Assembly: GCF_030403435.1 (NCBI RefSeq)
Contig: NZ_JAUEPH010000006.1
Span: forward strand, 1 to 64,000
Origin: Algoriphagus sediminis
GTDB taxonomy: Bacteria; Bacteroidota; Bacteroidia; Cytophagales; Cyclobacteriaceae
Length of the DNA stretch: 64,000 nucleotides
Direction: 5' to 3'
The translations under genes and the position numbers were made by a program. Position 1 is the stretch's first letter. Each line of letters opens with the position of its first letter. Below, one piece after another: positions 25,595 to 35,183 of this stretch. Under the pieces are notes generated by a model. That model saw only the letters and a program-made list of their open reading frames with translations, was not told where the DNA came from and made no database searches.

Positions 25595-25897
25595 ATGAAA
25601 CTGCAGATGCACTCCATCCACTTCGATGCCGATCGCAAATTGATCGACTTTATTCAAAAGAAGGCTGATAAACTCGATACCTATTACGATCGAATTATTG
25701 ATGGAGAGGTTTTTATGAGATTAGATAAAAACGACAGTAATGAAAATAAGATTGTAGAAATCAAGCTTAATGTTCCCGGAAAGCAGTTTTTCGCAAAGCA
25801 TCAAAAGGATTCCTTCGAAGCTGCTGCAGATGAATCAATCGAAGGATTGAGACGTCAAATTAAGAAGTACAAGGAGAAAGTGGTTCTGGCGAAATAG
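25595..25897 (+). CDS. raiA: Ribosome hibernation factor, short HPF/RaiA family
   Basis: 100 residues. Single ribosome-associated inhibitor domain (MKLQMHSIHFDADRKLIDFIQKKADKL in part; the ending RRQIKKYKEKV is the conserved basic helix). It binds the 30S decoding region in stationary phase. It lacks the C-terminal dimerisation domain of long HPF. It is 34 nt after xerC and ends with a strong terminator. Confidence 0.93.
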   Translation: MKLQMHSIHFDADRKLIDFIQKKADKLDTYYDRIIDGEVFMRLDKNDSNENKIVEIKLNVPGKQFFAKHQKDSFEAAADESIEGLRRQIKKYKEKVVLAK

Positions 25898-25919
25898 AAG
25901 CAATATTCTCTTAAATTTG

Positions 25920-25953
25920 AGCACTCTTTGGAATTCCAGAGAGTGCTTTTTTT
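25920..25953 (+). terminator. Terminator after raiA
   Basis: AGCACTCT (25920-25927) pairs with AGAGTGCT (25940-25947), followed by seven T. The loop itself contains the palindrome TGGAATTCCA. Confidence 0.85.
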
Positions 25954-25962
25954 ATACCTGGC

Positions 25963-27471
25963 ATGCAAAAGACTCCGAACTATAAGCTTTATTTCTGGAT
26001 TGTGACCCTTGCTTTGGCTGCCGCCAAAGTCATTTTCACTTTTAGACCCGAGATAGATCTTTTTACAGAAGAAGCGCAGTACTGGCTCTGGTCGGAGAAC
26101 TTGGCCTGGCATTACTATTCGAAGCCCCCCATGGTGGCATATCTGAACTGGATCGGCACCTCAATTTTCGGAACCACTGAAATAGGTGTTCGTTTTTTTG
26201 CCATTGCATTTGGCCTGGGATCTGCCTGGGTCACTTTTACATTCGGTTCGTATCTCTACAGCGATAAGGTGGGATTTTGGTCGGCACTGATTCTTCAGGC
26301 CATGCCTTTCTGGTGGCTGATATCCACTTTTCATACCACCGATACTTCGGTAGCCTTCTTTTGGGCCTTAATGGCTTTCTGGCTCTATCGAGGCATTAAA
26401 GAGGATAAGAAACGATGGTGGGCATTGGCTGGCCTTGCAGGGGCCTTGGGCCTGATGTCCAAAGCTGTGATGCTACTCGCCTTTCCCTTTCTGATTTTCT
26501 ATCTATTCCAGCGAAAGCAGTTGGGGAAAAAGTGGACAAAGCTTCTTCTTTTTTCAGGATTGATGGCTTTGGGTTTTATCCCAGTGTTGGTTTGGAACTT
26601 TCAAAACGACTTCATGACTTTTCGACATCTCTCACAGCTTGCTGGTGGAGGAGAAAGCAGCAATTCAGATTTTTCCTTCGGACAAAAACTGGTTCAGTTC
26701 TTCGAGTATTTGGGTGGTCAATTAGCCATGATTTCCATCTTTTTCATTCCCTTGCTTTTTGGTTCTTTGAAGAATGTCCTGAAGTTTAGAAGTCAGGAAA
26801 AGTTTTACCTGATCCTTCCGGCCATTCTCACCTTTGGAGGTTTTGCAGTTTTGAGCTTTGGTACTGAAGTAATCGTGAACTGGCCCATTTTTGCTTATAT
26901 GGGATTACCCATTGTGATGGCTTCATGGGTGGAGGAACAAAGCAAAAGCTGGCATAAGATTCGAAACTGGGGAATAGTCATTGGAATTGGTTTGCCCCTG
27001 ATTTTAGTACTTCCTGACTTTACATTTCTGAAATCCATTGAGGGTGTAAAAAAGGGAGAAAAGGCAGTTTTCAGAAGGATGTCCGGTTATCAGCCTTTGG
27101 CAGATAGATTAAATCATCTCCAAGACAGTCTTCAGATTCAAGAGCCCTTCTATTTTTCTGAAACTTATCATATGGCTTCAGAACTTTCATTTTATCTGGA
27201 AGGAAACCCTCAAACGCATATGTTGAATATGGGGGCACGTAGAAATCAGTTTGATCTCTGGCCTGGAATGGAGCAATTCCTCGGTCAAGAAAGGACAGGG
27301 ATTTTTGTGAGTTGGAATTATGATTCTCCTGGCGAGTTCGCCTCTTTTCAGCGACTGATTTACGAGGAAAAGTTTCCAGTGACTTTTAGAGGTTTGCCCC
27401 TAAGAATAGCCACTATTCAAGTCTATCAAAACCTTACGGAGTTTGATCCTTATGTTCCGGAGACCTACTAG
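25963..27471 (+). CDS. GT-C glycosyltransferase, family 39/ArnT-like (PMT_2)
   Basis: 502 residues with about eleven hydrophobic helices. The first periplasmic loop has an acidic pair in FTEEAQYWLWS, the D/E-x-E motif expected for polyprenyl-phosphate-sugar dependent GT-C enzymes. HYYSKPPMVAYLNW matches the ArnT/PMT_2 family. It transfers a sugar from a lipid carrier on the periplasmic face; the acceptor is unknown. It converges with the next GT-C gene and the two share the tetranucleotide CTAG for both stops. Confidence 0.85.
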   Translation: MQKTPNYKLYFWIVTLALAAAKVIFTFRPEIDLFTEEAQYWLWSENLAWHYYSKPPMVAYLNWIGTSIFGTTEIGVRFFAIAFGLGSAWVTFTFGSYLYSDKVGFWSALILQAMPFWWLISTFHTTDTSVAFFWALMAFWLYRGIKEDKKRWWALAGLAGALGLMSKAVMLLAFPFLIFYLFQRKQLGKKWTKLLLFSGLMALGFIPVLVWNFQNDFMTFRHLSQLAGGGESSNSDFSFGQKLVQFFEYLGGQLAMISIFFIPLLFGSLKNVLKFRSQEKFYLILPAILTFGGFAVLSFGTEVIVNWPIFAYMGLPIVMASWVEEQSKSWHKIRNWGIVIGIGLPLILVLPDFTFLKSIEGVKKGEKAVFRRMSGYQPLADRLNHLQDSLQIQEPFYFSETYHMASELSFYLEGNPQTHMLNMGARRNQFDLWPGMEQFLGQERTGIFVSWNYDSPGEFASFQRLIYEEKFPVTFRGLPLRIATIQVYQNLTEFDPYVPETY

Positions 27472-29123
27472 TTAATCCGCTGTAGGAAATAATAGACTTT
27501 GCCATTTTCCTCCAAAATCTCCTGAAATTCGGGATTTGAGACATTCATCAGTAATTCAGGAATAGCTCTGGAGTTCCAATTGGTGGAGAGCTTTTTCTTA
27601 TCAAATCCGCTGAAATCCGCACTATCGAGATATCGGTCTTCCACGATAAGTCGATTGTAATCCGGTATGGCCTCCCGAAACTCAAATCTTGGTAAGTCGA
27701 TAAAACTATATTCTTTTCCCAGCCCAATTCGAATCTTGCTACTTACGTGTAGGTTTCCGATGAACCCAATCTTATCATTGGTCGAAACATTTTCACTTTT
27801 CACAAACTCCTTCGCTTGCTGACCCTGCTCGGGGAGAGAGATTTGATACGTAGAAATAGATGCTCCGAAGAAAAGCAGAAGAATGGAATAAGCGATGGCC
27901 TTTGGAAGTTTTTTGCCTTGGATAAAAAGCTGAGAGAGATAAATCAAAGCGACAAGGGCTGTGCCCATTTGAGCCCAAATGAACAGACTTCCACCCAGGT
28001 TTGAATTGAGGTAAAGACCGAAAATGAGAATGATCAGGTTCAAAATAAGGAAGAATCCCAATGCCCATTTTTGACCCTTGAGGTTTTTTAGAAAACCATT
28101 TTTGATCAAAATCCAGGCTAGTCCGATCGCAGCCATGGGGATAACCGGAAGGAGGTAGCGTTCATAGAATTTGCTCGTCAGAGCAGACATTCCAAGTATT
28201 CCAATCACCCAAATGGCAATAAAACCAAGTGTGGCCTTTTCTTCTTTGGAAAGATTTTTAAAAGTGCCTTTAAGTCCTTTAAAGCCGAATAAAAACCAAG
28301 GGATGAAAACAACCACCATTAGCAAGGTGGCGATTAAGCCATTGCTGAAAATTAATCCAACCCTCGAGCCAACCCGTGTTCCCACCTGATCATAGAGGAA
28401 GGAGTCCAGGTAGTCCGACCCATGAATTTGGTACATGGCTACGAACCAAAAGCAAGCCAGGACCAAACTCAGGAGAATGGCAGGAATATTAATAAGTTTG
28501 GTGATTTTAATACGTTGCCAGGGATTAAACAACAGAAAAAGAAAGCCAAGTCCACCCAAGGCCACCGCGGGTAAACCTTTGACTTCAAATGCAAGGGCTA
28601 GTCCCAGGTAAATTAACCAGGAGAATTTCTTTGGAGCTTGATTACCATACCTGAAATAGCCAGCAAATCCGACTCCAGCCATTGTCATGGTCATAGCAAG
28701 CAAAATATCTGGAATGGATCGGGTAGCGCTGAAGATTAATATAGGATGTGAAGCGACAATCAGAGCGGTTAATCCGGCGATTTTCTTATCATTCAAAGCT
28801 ACTTTTGCGGCAGCATAGGCTAGACCGATAGTAGCCGCACCCGCCAGCCAAAAGAAAAAACGTGAGGCCAATGGAGTGATCCCGAAGATTTGGTAACCAG
28901 CGAGCACCGCCCAATAGCTAAGAATAGGTTTTTTAAAACGGAGTTCGCCAGAGCCAAGATAGGTAGTGAGGTAGTCGCCGTTCTGCAGCATTTTGAGCGC
29001 AGCGTCCGAGTAGTACATCTCATCCGGATAGTGCATGTGAAAATCCAGGGCGAAGGGTCCAATTAAAGCCAGAAAGGCCGCCATAACTACCCAGGGATTA
29101 ATGTTTAGCTCGCTTTGGCTCAT
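27468..29123 (-). CDS. GT-C glycosyltransferase, family 39 (PMT_2)
   Basis: 551 residues from ATG 29123, polytopic. HMHYPDEMYYSDAALKML holds the acidic motif (DE) in the first loop; RFKKPILSYW is conserved in PMT_2 proteins. It is a distinct paralogue of the neighbouring 25963 gene. The start at 29123 is chosen because a TATCTTTG element (29135-29128, minus strand) overlaps the upstream in-frame codons; transcription would begin almost at the ATG. The nearby GT2 gene could supply its polyprenyl-phosphate sugar donor. Confidence 0.84.
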   Translation of the reverse strand: MSQSELNINPWVVMAAFLALIGPFALDFHMHYPDEMYYSDAALKMLQNGDYLTTYLGSGELRFKKPILSYWAVLAGYQIFGITPLASRFFFWLAGAATIGLAYAAAKVALNDKKIAGLTALIVASHPILIFSATRSIPDILLAMTMTMAGVGFAGYFRYGNQAPKKFSWLIYLGLALAFEVKGLPAVALGGLGFLFLLFNPWQRIKITKLINIPAILLSLVLACFWFVAMYQIHGSDYLDSFLYDQVGTRVGSRVGLIFSNGLIATLLMVVVFIPWFLFGFKGLKGTFKNLSKEEKATLGFIAIWVIGILGMSALTSKFYERYLLPVIPMAAIGLAWILIKNGFLKNLKGQKWALGFFLILNLIILIFGLYLNSNLGGSLFIWAQMGTALVALIYLSQLFIQGKKLPKAIAYSILLLFFGASISTYQISLPEQGQQAKEFVKSENVSTNDKIGFIGNLHVSSKIRIGLGKEYSFIDLPRFEFREAIPDYNRLIVEDRYLDSADFSGFDKKKLSTNWNSRAIPELLMNVSNPEFQEILEENGKVYYFLQRIN

Positions 29124-29127
29124 GCCC

Positions 29128-29135
29128 CAAAGATA
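29128..29135 (-). promoter_or_regulatory. -7 element at the start of the 27468-29123 gene
   Basis: TATCTTTG on the minus strand matches TAnnTTTG and ends 4 nt before ATG 29123. If used, the message would have almost no leader. A TTTG occurs upstream but with a 22-bp spacer. Confidence 0.45.
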
Positions 29136-29196
29136 AACCGATTCCATTTTCTTTAACCAAATATCATTCGGTTTCGGCTCAGGTTCCTTTCATTTT

Positions 29197-29227
29197 TTTG
29201 TCGCAGGAGATATTTGGCGTATTTTTG
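29197..29227 (+). promoter_or_regulatory. Promoter of the GT2 gene
   Basis: TTTG (29197-29200), exactly 19 bp, and TATTTTTG (29220-29227). Transcription starts near 29232, which fixes the start codon at ATG 29243 and excludes the upstream in-frame codon at 29198. Confidence 0.75.
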
Positions 29228-29242
29228 ACGAAATTTTATGTC

Positions 29243-30217
29243 ATGAGCCAGCCGAAATTATCCGTGGTGATCACGGTTTACAATGAAGAAGAAAATATCA
29301 AGCCACTGCTGGAGCAGGTTTATGATGCTCTAGTGGAAATTGATTATGAGGTAATCTTGATTGAGGATGGTTCAACAGATAAGACGGTGGAGGAAGTAAA
29401 GAAACACGCGAACACCCGAACCAAGCTTATTATTTTTAACCGTAACCGAGGTCAGACCACAGCTTTGGCCGCAGGCATAGATCAGGCCACCGGAGAATAC
29501 ATTGCTACCATGGATGGGGATCTGCAGAATGACCCTACGGATCTTCCGATGATGCTGAATAAGGCAATCGACGAAGAGTGGGATGTGGTAGCAGGTAGAC
29601 GTGCAAATCGAAAGGATGGCTTCGTGCTGAGAAAAATTCCAAGCAAGATTGCCAACTGGGTGATCAGAAATACCACCAAGGTCTATCTAAAGGATTATGG
29701 TTGTACCCTGAGAGTTTACAAGGCTGACATCGCTCAGAACATGGGACTTTACGGTGAACTTCATCGATTCATCCCGGTCTTGGCAAAAGAGCAGGGAGCG
29801 CGGATGACCGAAGTGGATGTAAAGCATCATCCTAGAATTCATGGGGAATCTAAATATGGATTGAGCCGGACATTTAAGGTGATGTCAGATTTGATTCTGA
29901 TGCTCTTCTTCCAAAAGTATTTCCAGCGGCCCATTCACCTTTTCGGGGGCCTGGGGATCATCTCGTTTTTGATAGGCATGGGAATTAGTTTTTACCTGCT
30001 GATTTTGAAACTTTTTGGAGAGGATATCTGGGGTCGGCCTTTGATGATTCTAGGTTTTATTATGATTCTGGGTGGTATTCAGTTGATTACGACGGGTATA
30101 ATTGCAGAGATCATCGTAAGGACTTATTTCGAGTCACAGGATAAGAAGACCTATAAGATTAAGTCCATTTATGTTGGAGAGAAGGTCGCTATATCAAGTC
30201 AGAAAACTGAAGTATGA
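29243..30217 (+). CDS. Family 2 glycosyltransferase, polyprenyl-phosphate sugar synthase type
   Basis: 324 residues. GT-A domain (about 1-220): SVVITVYNEEENI, EDGSTDKT and DGDLQNDP with the metal-binding DxD-like motif. Two C-terminal membrane helices (about 235-260 and 270-300) as in GtrB and dolichol-phosphate mannose synthases. It probably makes a polyprenyl-phosphate sugar on the cytoplasmic face, the donor used by GT-C enzymes such as its two neighbours. The flippase-like protein downstream fits the same pathway. Confidence 0.9.
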   Translation: MSQPKLSVVITVYNEEENIKPLLEQVYDALVEIDYEVILIEDGSTDKTVEEVKKHANTRTKLIIFNRNRGQTTALAAGIDQATGEYIATMDGDLQNDPTDLPMMLNKAIDEEWDVVAGRRANRKDGFVLRKIPSKIANWVIRNTTKVYLKDYGCTLRVYKADIAQNMGLYGELHRFIPVLAKEQGARMTEVDVKHHPRIHGESKYGLSRTFKVMSDLILMLFFQKYFQRPIHLFGGLGIISFLIGMGISFYLLILKLFGEDIWGRPLMILGFIMILGGIQLITTGIIAEIIVRTYFESQDKKTYKIKSIYVGEKVAISSQKTEV

Positions 30218-30230
30218 AAGATTAACAAAG

Positions 30231-30266
30231 TGGGCAGTGGCAGTTTGCAGTCGAGAACTGACTGAA
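30231..30266. repeat. Degenerate CAGTT-type repeat, copy 3, with TTAACGATTAA units
   Basis: GGGCAGTGGCAGTTTGCAGTC and GAACTGACTG lie just after the GT2 stop. Further on (about 30335-30362) a tandem-like CTTAACGATTAACTTTTAACGATTAA occurs just before the next start. Confidence 0.5.
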
Positions 30267-30370
30267 AATAGACTTTCAAAATGCTGGACATGCTATTTTC
30301 CAAAGAACAAAATCCAGCGCTTTTAATCTTCAACACTTAACGATTAACTTTTAACGATTAAGCCTTCACC

Positions 30371-31243
30371 TTGACCCGTTACAAAAACCTTTTTAAAACC
30401 CTTCTAAAGCTAGTTCTTACAGGACTGGCCTTGTATCTGGTCTTTCGAAAGATTGATACTCAGCAATTGCTGGAGATTGTCAAGACCATTTCCTGGTTTT
30501 GGCTAGTCCCGGCCATCTTACTTTTCATCCTTAGCAAAGTTGCCACCGCTATTCGTCTGAATCTTTACTTCAAGGATATTGGATTGCAGATATCTGAGAA
30601 AAGCAATTTCAGGCTTTACCTGATCGGAATGTTTTACAATCTCTTTCTTCCAGGCGGAATAGGAGGTGATGGATACAAGGTTTATCTGCTGAACAAGCAT
30701 TTCAAAACCCCCGTGAAGAAGCTGGTACAATCTGCCCTTTTGGATCGACTGGGCGGATTGGTGGCCATTGTTTTTCTTATGTTTGGCCTTTTTCTTTTGG
30801 TGGATCTGGAGCTTGACTTTGTAGAATCGAGTCTCTGGAATGGACTTATGATGGCAGGATTAGTACTGACTATACCGGGATTTTGGTTGGTCCAAAAACT
30901 CTTTTTTAAGGACTATCTTCCTTCTTTTTGGGCCGCTAATCTTTGGTCTTTTCTTGGCCAGATCGCTCAATTGATCTGTGCTTGGTTTATCCTGATGTCC
31001 TTAGGAATTCATGAGAAGATTTTAGCCTATCAGCTGGTCTTTTTGCTTTCCTCAATCGTTGCAGTGCTGCCGCTTACCATCGGTGGAGTGGGTGCCCGGG
31101 AGTTGGTTTTCGTCTATGCACATACCTATGCCGGGATTGAGGAGACGGCAGCGGTGGCTTTTAGCCTGATCTTTTTTCTGATTACGGCAGGGGTCTCTTT
31201 GATGGGGGCTTTTGTGAAAGTTGAGTTTGAGCCAAGCCAATGA
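30371..31243 (+). CDS. Lysylphosphatidylglycerol synthase TM-region / UPF0104 family membrane protein
   Basis: 290 residues, about seven hydrophobic helices. The family signature [16 protein letters not shown] (about 95-110) and the C-terminal [17 protein letters not shown] are present. Relatives are the MprF flippase part and AglD-like proteins; a role in moving or modifying a lipid-linked sugar with the GT2 and GT-C neighbours is plausible. An in-frame TAA lies at 30359 and no ATG occurs before about residue 80, so the start is probably TTG 30371. Confidence 0.82.
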   Translation: MTRYKNLFKTLLKLVLTGLALYLVFRKIDTQQLLEIVKTISWFWLVPAILLFILSKVATAIRLNLYFKDIGLQISEKSNFRLYLIGMFYNLFLPGGIGGDGYKVYLLNKHFKTPVKKLVQSALLDRLGGLVAIVFLMFGLFLLVDLELDFVESSLWNGLMMAGLVLTIPGFWLVQKLFFKDYLPSFWAANLWSFLGQIAQLICAWFILMSLGIHEKILAYQLVFLLSSIVAVLPLTIGGVGARELVFVYAHTYAGIEETAAVAFSLIFFLITAGVSLMGAFVKVEFEPSQ

Positions 31244-31277
31244 GTTTGAATTCTTTAAATTTGAAAAAAACTATTTC

Positions 31278-32093
31278 ATGACTCGCTCCGAACTTTTCGC
31301 CCAGATCCAGAAGAAATCATCCTTTCTTTGCGTTGGACTTGATCCGGATTTAACTAAAATCCCGAGACATTTGCTTAAAGAGGAGGACCCGATTTTTTCT
31401 TTTTGCAAGCAGATCATTGAAGAGACGGCGGATTTCACGGTGGCCTACAAGCCAAACATTGCATTTTTCGAAGCTTTAGGGCCGAAAGGTTGGGAGACAC
31501 TAGCAAAGGTCGAGGAGCTTATTCCCAATGATATTTTTACCATTGCTGACGCCAAGCGAGGAGATATTGGAAATACTTCAAAGCTCTATGCCAAGGCATT
31601 TTTTGAGACTATGGATTTTGATTCGATTACCGTGGCTCCCTACATGGGAAAAGACTCGGTTTCTCCTTTTTTGGAGTTTGAAAATAAATGGGTGATTTTA
31701 TTGGCTTTGACTTCCAATGCTGGTTCGTCGGATTTCCAATTAATACAGAACGAATCTGGTCAACCCCTTTATAAATCGGTTTTAGCTAAAAGTCAAGAAT
31801 GGGGAAGCCCGGAAAACCTCATGTATGTGGTCGGTGCAACCCGGGGAGAGCTGATCGGCGAGGTGCGAAAATCCGCTCCCGAGCATTTCTTCCTCGTGCC
31901 TGGTGTCGGTGCACAAGGAGGCAGTCTGTCAGAAGTAGCGAGCTATGGCATGAACTCGAGCTGTGGCCTTTTGGTCAATTCTAGTCGGGGGATTATTTAT
32001 GCTTCCGGAGAAAAAGACTTTGCAAAGGCTTCCGGAAGAGAAGCTCAGAAACTCCAAGAGGAGATGCGGATTTTGCTGGACAAGTATCTTTAG
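31278..32093 (+). CDS. pyrF: Orotidine 5'-phosphate decarboxylase
   Basis: 271 residues from ATG 31278 ([10 protein letters not shown]). Last step of UMP synthesis. LCVGLDPDL at the N-terminus and the catalytic [11 protein letters not shown] identify the longer, type-2 Pyr[11 protein letters not shown] and [10 protein letters not shown] complete the phosphate-binding site. The longer reading frame from 31221 would overlap the previous gene and a TAAATTTG -7-like element at 31256-31263, so the inner start is preferred. Confidence 0.95.
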   Translation: MTRSELFAQIQKKSSFLCVGLDPDLTKIPRHLLKEEDPIFSFCKQIIEETADFTVAYKPNIAFFEALGPKGWETLAKVEELIPNDIFTIADAKRGDIGNTSKLYAKAFFETMDFDSITVAPYMGKDSVSPFLEFENKWVILLALTSNAGSSDFQLIQNESGQPLYKSVLAKSQEWGSPENLMYVVGATRGELIGEVRKSAPEHFFLVPGVGAQGGSLSEVASYGMNSSCGLLVNSSRGIIYASGEKDFAKASGREAQKLQEEMRILLDKYL

Positions 32094-32161
32094 AACTAGG
32101 AAGACATTGTCATTTTTAATTTTTTCGTTAAATTCCGTGAGCTTTTTAATCTTAAAATATC

Positions 32162-33451
32162 ATGGACTTTCGAGAGGATTTTTTACAGCTCGTCTGGAAG
32201 TATCAATACTTCGATAAGCGAGGACTTAAGACTACAGACAATGAAATTATTTCCATCACTAAAGTTGGATTTCATAATTCGGGCGGAGGGCCTGATTTTT
32301 TAGAGGCAACGATTTCTCTGAACGGCCTTTCCCTTCATGGCCATGTCGAAATTCATAAAAGGGCTAGTGATTGGAAACAGCATTCTCATGATTCTGACCC
32401 GGCATATAATTCCGTCATTCTCCATGTGGTTTGGGAGGAGGATAAGCCGGTACGAAGAAATGATGGCACCGCCATTGCCACTCTTGAACTGAAAGGAAGG
32501 ATTTTTTTGGATGTGTGGAAAAAGTACAGGGATTCTCTGGATTTTCGGCAAAAGCTTCCTTGTGCCAGTGGCATTTCTGAAGTTCCAGATATTATTCGTT
32601 TCTCAACCCTGGAAAAAGCTTTGGTGGAGCGACTCGAAGAGAAGTCGAATCTGATACTGAACATCCTGAACGACACCAAAGGTGATTGGGAGGAAACGGC
32701 CTATAGGTGGCTGTTTCGTTGTTTTGGTTTTAAGAGGAATGCCGATTCCATGCAGGAACTCGCTGAGCTGGTCCTTTATAAAACGCTGAAAAAACATAGA
32801 CCCCAAGTTTCCGCTCTTGAGGCTATGCTATTTGGTCAGGCAGGGCTTTTGCCGGATGAGAGTTCGGAACCATACGTTGATTTCTTGAAAAAGGAATTTG
32901 CCTTTTTCAAAGAAAAATACTCATGGGATAGGGCCATGAAATATCAGAATTGGGATTTTGCGAGAGTTCGGCCAGGAAATTTCCCAACGCTCAGAATCGC
33001 TCAGTTGGCTTCCATTCTTTCTAAAGCTCCGGATTTACACGGTTGTATTTTTGAGGATACGCAGGATTTCGAGTCGCTAAAAAGGGTTTTTCAGGTTGAA
33101 CCAAGCGACTTTTGGAAGTATCATTATTCCTTTGCCGGTCAGGCAAAAAAAGCAGCCGATAGGAAGATATCGAATACTGTCATCCACTTATTGATGATCA
33201 ATTTTGTTACACCTCTTTGGTTTTCCTATGGTCGGTATTTTGACCAGTCTGACTGGAAAGAACGCTGTTTTGATCTTTTACAAAGTTTGCCTGCGGAGTC
33301 CAATTCTATCATTGGACTATTTGAAAATGCCGGATGGGAAGCTGGCAATGGCTTTGATACACAAGGAATGATCGGCCTTTATAAAAACTACTGTACTCCG
33401 AAAAAATGTCTGCAATGCAAGGTAGGTCAGAGCTTGATCAAAGCAGATTAA
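32162..33451 (+). CDS. DUF2851 family protein
   Basis: 429 residues. Bacteroidota-specific family of unknown function: GGGPDFLEATISLNGLSLHGHVEIHKRASDWKQH at about 41-74 is the conserved core, with acidic and histidine residues that recall a nuclease-like metal site, though I cannot prove that. The C-terminus ends in a short CTPKKCLQCKVG cysteine motif. It is read in the same direction as pyrF, 68 nt downstream. Cytoplasmic, no signal peptide. Confidence 0.82.
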   Translation: MDFREDFLQLVWKYQYFDKRGLKTTDNEIISITKVGFHNSGGGPDFLEATISLNGLSLHGHVEIHKRASDWKQHSHDSDPAYNSVILHVVWEEDKPVRRNDGTAIATLELKGRIFLDVWKKYRDSLDFRQKLPCASGISEVPDIIRFSTLEKALVERLEEKSNLILNILNDTKGDWEETAYRWLFRCFGFKRNADSMQELAELVLYKTLKKHRPQVSALEAMLFGQAGLLPDESSEPYVDFLKKEFAFFKEKYSWDRAMKYQNWDFARVRPGNFPTLRIAQLASILSKAPDLHGCIFEDTQDFESLKRVFQVEPSDFWKYHYSFAGQAKKAADRKISNTVIHLLMINFVTPLWFSYGRYFDQSDWKERCFDLLQSLPAESNSIIGLFENAGWEAGNGFDTQGMIGLYKNYCTPKKCLQCKVGQSLIKAD

Positions 33452-33460
33452 GAAGGAAAA

Positions 33461-33491
33461 TTGTACAAGGGCCGAATTTCTAGTAATTTTG
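33461..33491 (+). promoter_or_regulatory. Promoter of the acyltransferase gene
   Basis: TTG (33461-33463), 20-bp spacer, TAATTTTG (33484-33491). The start site near 33497 supports ATG 33512. Confidence 0.6.
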
Positions 33492-33511
33492 CAGCTCAGA
33501 AAATTAGACCT

Positions 33512-34150
33512 ATGGAAAATCCTGTAATAATATTCGGCGCGAAAGGCATCGCACACCCTGCACTTGAAATCTTTAATAGTAATCAAGTGGTGGTCTATGG
33601 ATTTCTCGATGAGGATGAGAAGTTGCATGGAACGGAGATCAATACCGTTGGAGTACTGGGGAATCCTGAGGATGATGGATTCCTGAAATTGATAGGTAAA
33701 AAAACCGAGGCCTTCGTGGCTGTGGATGATCCAAAATACAGGAAGTTTTTGGTGAAGCTACTGAACGAAAGGAGAAAAGTTCAACCCATCAATGCAATTC
33801 ACGGGACTGCCTTTATTTCAACCGATGCAGTCCTAGGTCATGGAAATTTCATCAATGCAAGGGTAAATATTGGAGCAGGGGCTGAAGTGGGAAGTCATTG
33901 CATTATCCATAGTGGTGCCATTGTGGATCATAAGGTGAAAGTTGCGGACTTCGTCCAAATTGGGGCCGGTTCGGTAATTAATTCGGAGGCTGAGGTCGGA
34001 GAGGGAGCGTTTATCGGTTCTGGAGTGACCATCATTTCTGGAGTTAAGATTGGAAAAAATGCCCGAGTGGGTGCTGGTTCTGTCGTGATCGCTGATGTGA
34101 AGGATGGAGAGACTGTATTTGGAAATCCAGCAGCACCTGTCAAATCCTGA
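33512..34150 (+). CDS. NeuD-like sugar O-acyltransferase, left-handed beta-helix
   Basis: 212 residues. An N-terminal nucleotide-binding-like domain (VIIFGAKGIAHPALEIF) is followed by hexapeptide repeats (about 100-210: GHGNFINARVNIGAGAEVGSH onwards) that form a left-handed beta-helix. This is the architecture of NeuD/PglD acetyltransferases. Substrate unknown. No sugar-nucleotide genes adjoin it, so a role in envelope glycan or another acyl transfer is open. The promoter at 33461 fixes the start. Confidence 0.8.
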   Translation: MENPVIIFGAKGIAHPALEIFNSNQVVVYGFLDEDEKLHGTEINTVGVLGNPEDDGFLKLIGKKTEAFVAVDDPKYRKFLVKLLNERRKVQPINAIHGTAFISTDAVLGHGNFINARVNIGAGAEVGSHCIIHSGAIVDHKVKVADFVQIGAGSVINSEAEVGEGAFIGSGVTIISGVKIGKNARVGAGSVVIADVKDGETVFGNPAAPVKS

Positions 34151-34210
34151 TTAAATCGTAAATTTACATTCATATAAACCAAAACACCCTGCCGAAACAG
34201 GGCTTTAGTT

Positions 34211-35179
34211 ATGGAAAAAAAAGATTATCAAATTCTACTGTATTACTGCTACGCAAAGATTGAAGATGCCGAAGAGTATCGCGAGCAGCATCATTTGTTT
34301 TGTATAGAAAACAATATTCGTGGTCGAATCATCATTTCAGATGAAGGCTTAAATGGGACTGTCTCGGGCCTTAAAGAGGACACGGAAAAGTACATGGCCT
34401 ACATACATTCTGACCCTCGTTTCGCCAAAACTGAATTCAAGATTGATGCAAGTGATAAGCATGCATTTAATAAGATTCATGTCAGATATAAGCCGGAGAT
34501 CGTTCACAGTTCTCTGAGACATCTGGATCCTAATGTCAGAACCGGTAAGCATTTGGAGCCTGAAGAATTCCGAAAGATGATGGCTCAGGAAGATGTGGTC
34601 ATCCTGGATGTTCGCTCCAATTACGAGCATGAACTAGGTCATTTTAAAAATGCTCTGACTTTGGATATTGACAATTTCCGGGATTTTCCTGAAAAGGTAA
34701 AAGAGTTAGATCATCTGAAAGGCAAGAAAGTACTCACCTATTGTACTGGAGGCATCAAATGCGAAAAAGCCTCCGCGTATCTTTTAGAGCAGGGTTTTGA
34801 AGATGTATATCAGCTACATGGTGGAATCATCAAGTACGGAAAGGAAGCCCAGGGAGCTGATTTTGAAGGGAAATGTTATGTCTTTGATAATAGAATCGCA
34901 GTAGACGTGAACTCCGTTAATCCTACCGTGGTATCCAGATGTCATGTGTGTAACGAGCCGAGTGACCGAATGGTGAATTGTGCCAATCCCACCTGTAATA
35001 TCCACGTGCCCATTTGCGAATCCTGCGCCGAAGAGCTCGAAGGAGCTTGTTCACCTGAGTGTAAGGAGCATCCGGAAAAAAGGCCTTATGATGGAACAGG
35101 GTACTATCAGAAAGAGAGCAATGGATATAATCCTTACAAGGGTTGGAAGAGAGAGACTACCAAAGCTGTAAACTCTTAA
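34211..35179 (+). CDS. trhO: tRNA uridine(34) hydroxylase, rhodanese-like (TrhO/YceA)
   Basis: 322 residues. N-terminal acylphosphatase-like domain (about 1-95), then a rhodanese domain (ILDVRSNYEHELGHF; active-site loop CTGGIKCEKA with the catalytic Cys). A cysteine-rich tail (CHVC, CANPTCNIHVPICESC, CSPEC) probably binds zinc. The E. coli homologue makes 5-hydroxyuridine at the wobble base of some tRNAs. A CCCTG-N6-CAGGG hairpin (34187-34202) lies just before the start. Confidence 0.9.
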   Translation: MEKKDYQILLYYCYAKIEDAEEYREQHHLFCIENNIRGRIIISDEGLNGTVSGLKEDTEKYMAYIHSDPRFAKTEFKIDASDKHAFNKIHVRYKPEIVHSSLRHLDPNVRTGKHLEPEEFRKMMAQEDVVILDVRSNYEHELGHFKNALTLDIDNFRDFPEKVKELDHLKGKKVLTYCTGGIKCEKASAYLLEQGFEDVYQLHGGIIKYGKEAQGADFEGKCYVFDNRIAVDVNSVNPTVVSRCHVCNEPSDRMVNCANPTCNIHVPICESCAEELEGACSPECKEHPEKRPYDGTGYYQKESNGYNPYKGWKRETTKAVNS

Positions 35180-35183
35180 ACCC

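Noticed and set aside
34187..34202. CCCTG-N6-CAGGG as a terminator before trhO
   Set aside because: Short stem, no proper T-run and directly before the trhO ATG; left as a comment in that entry.
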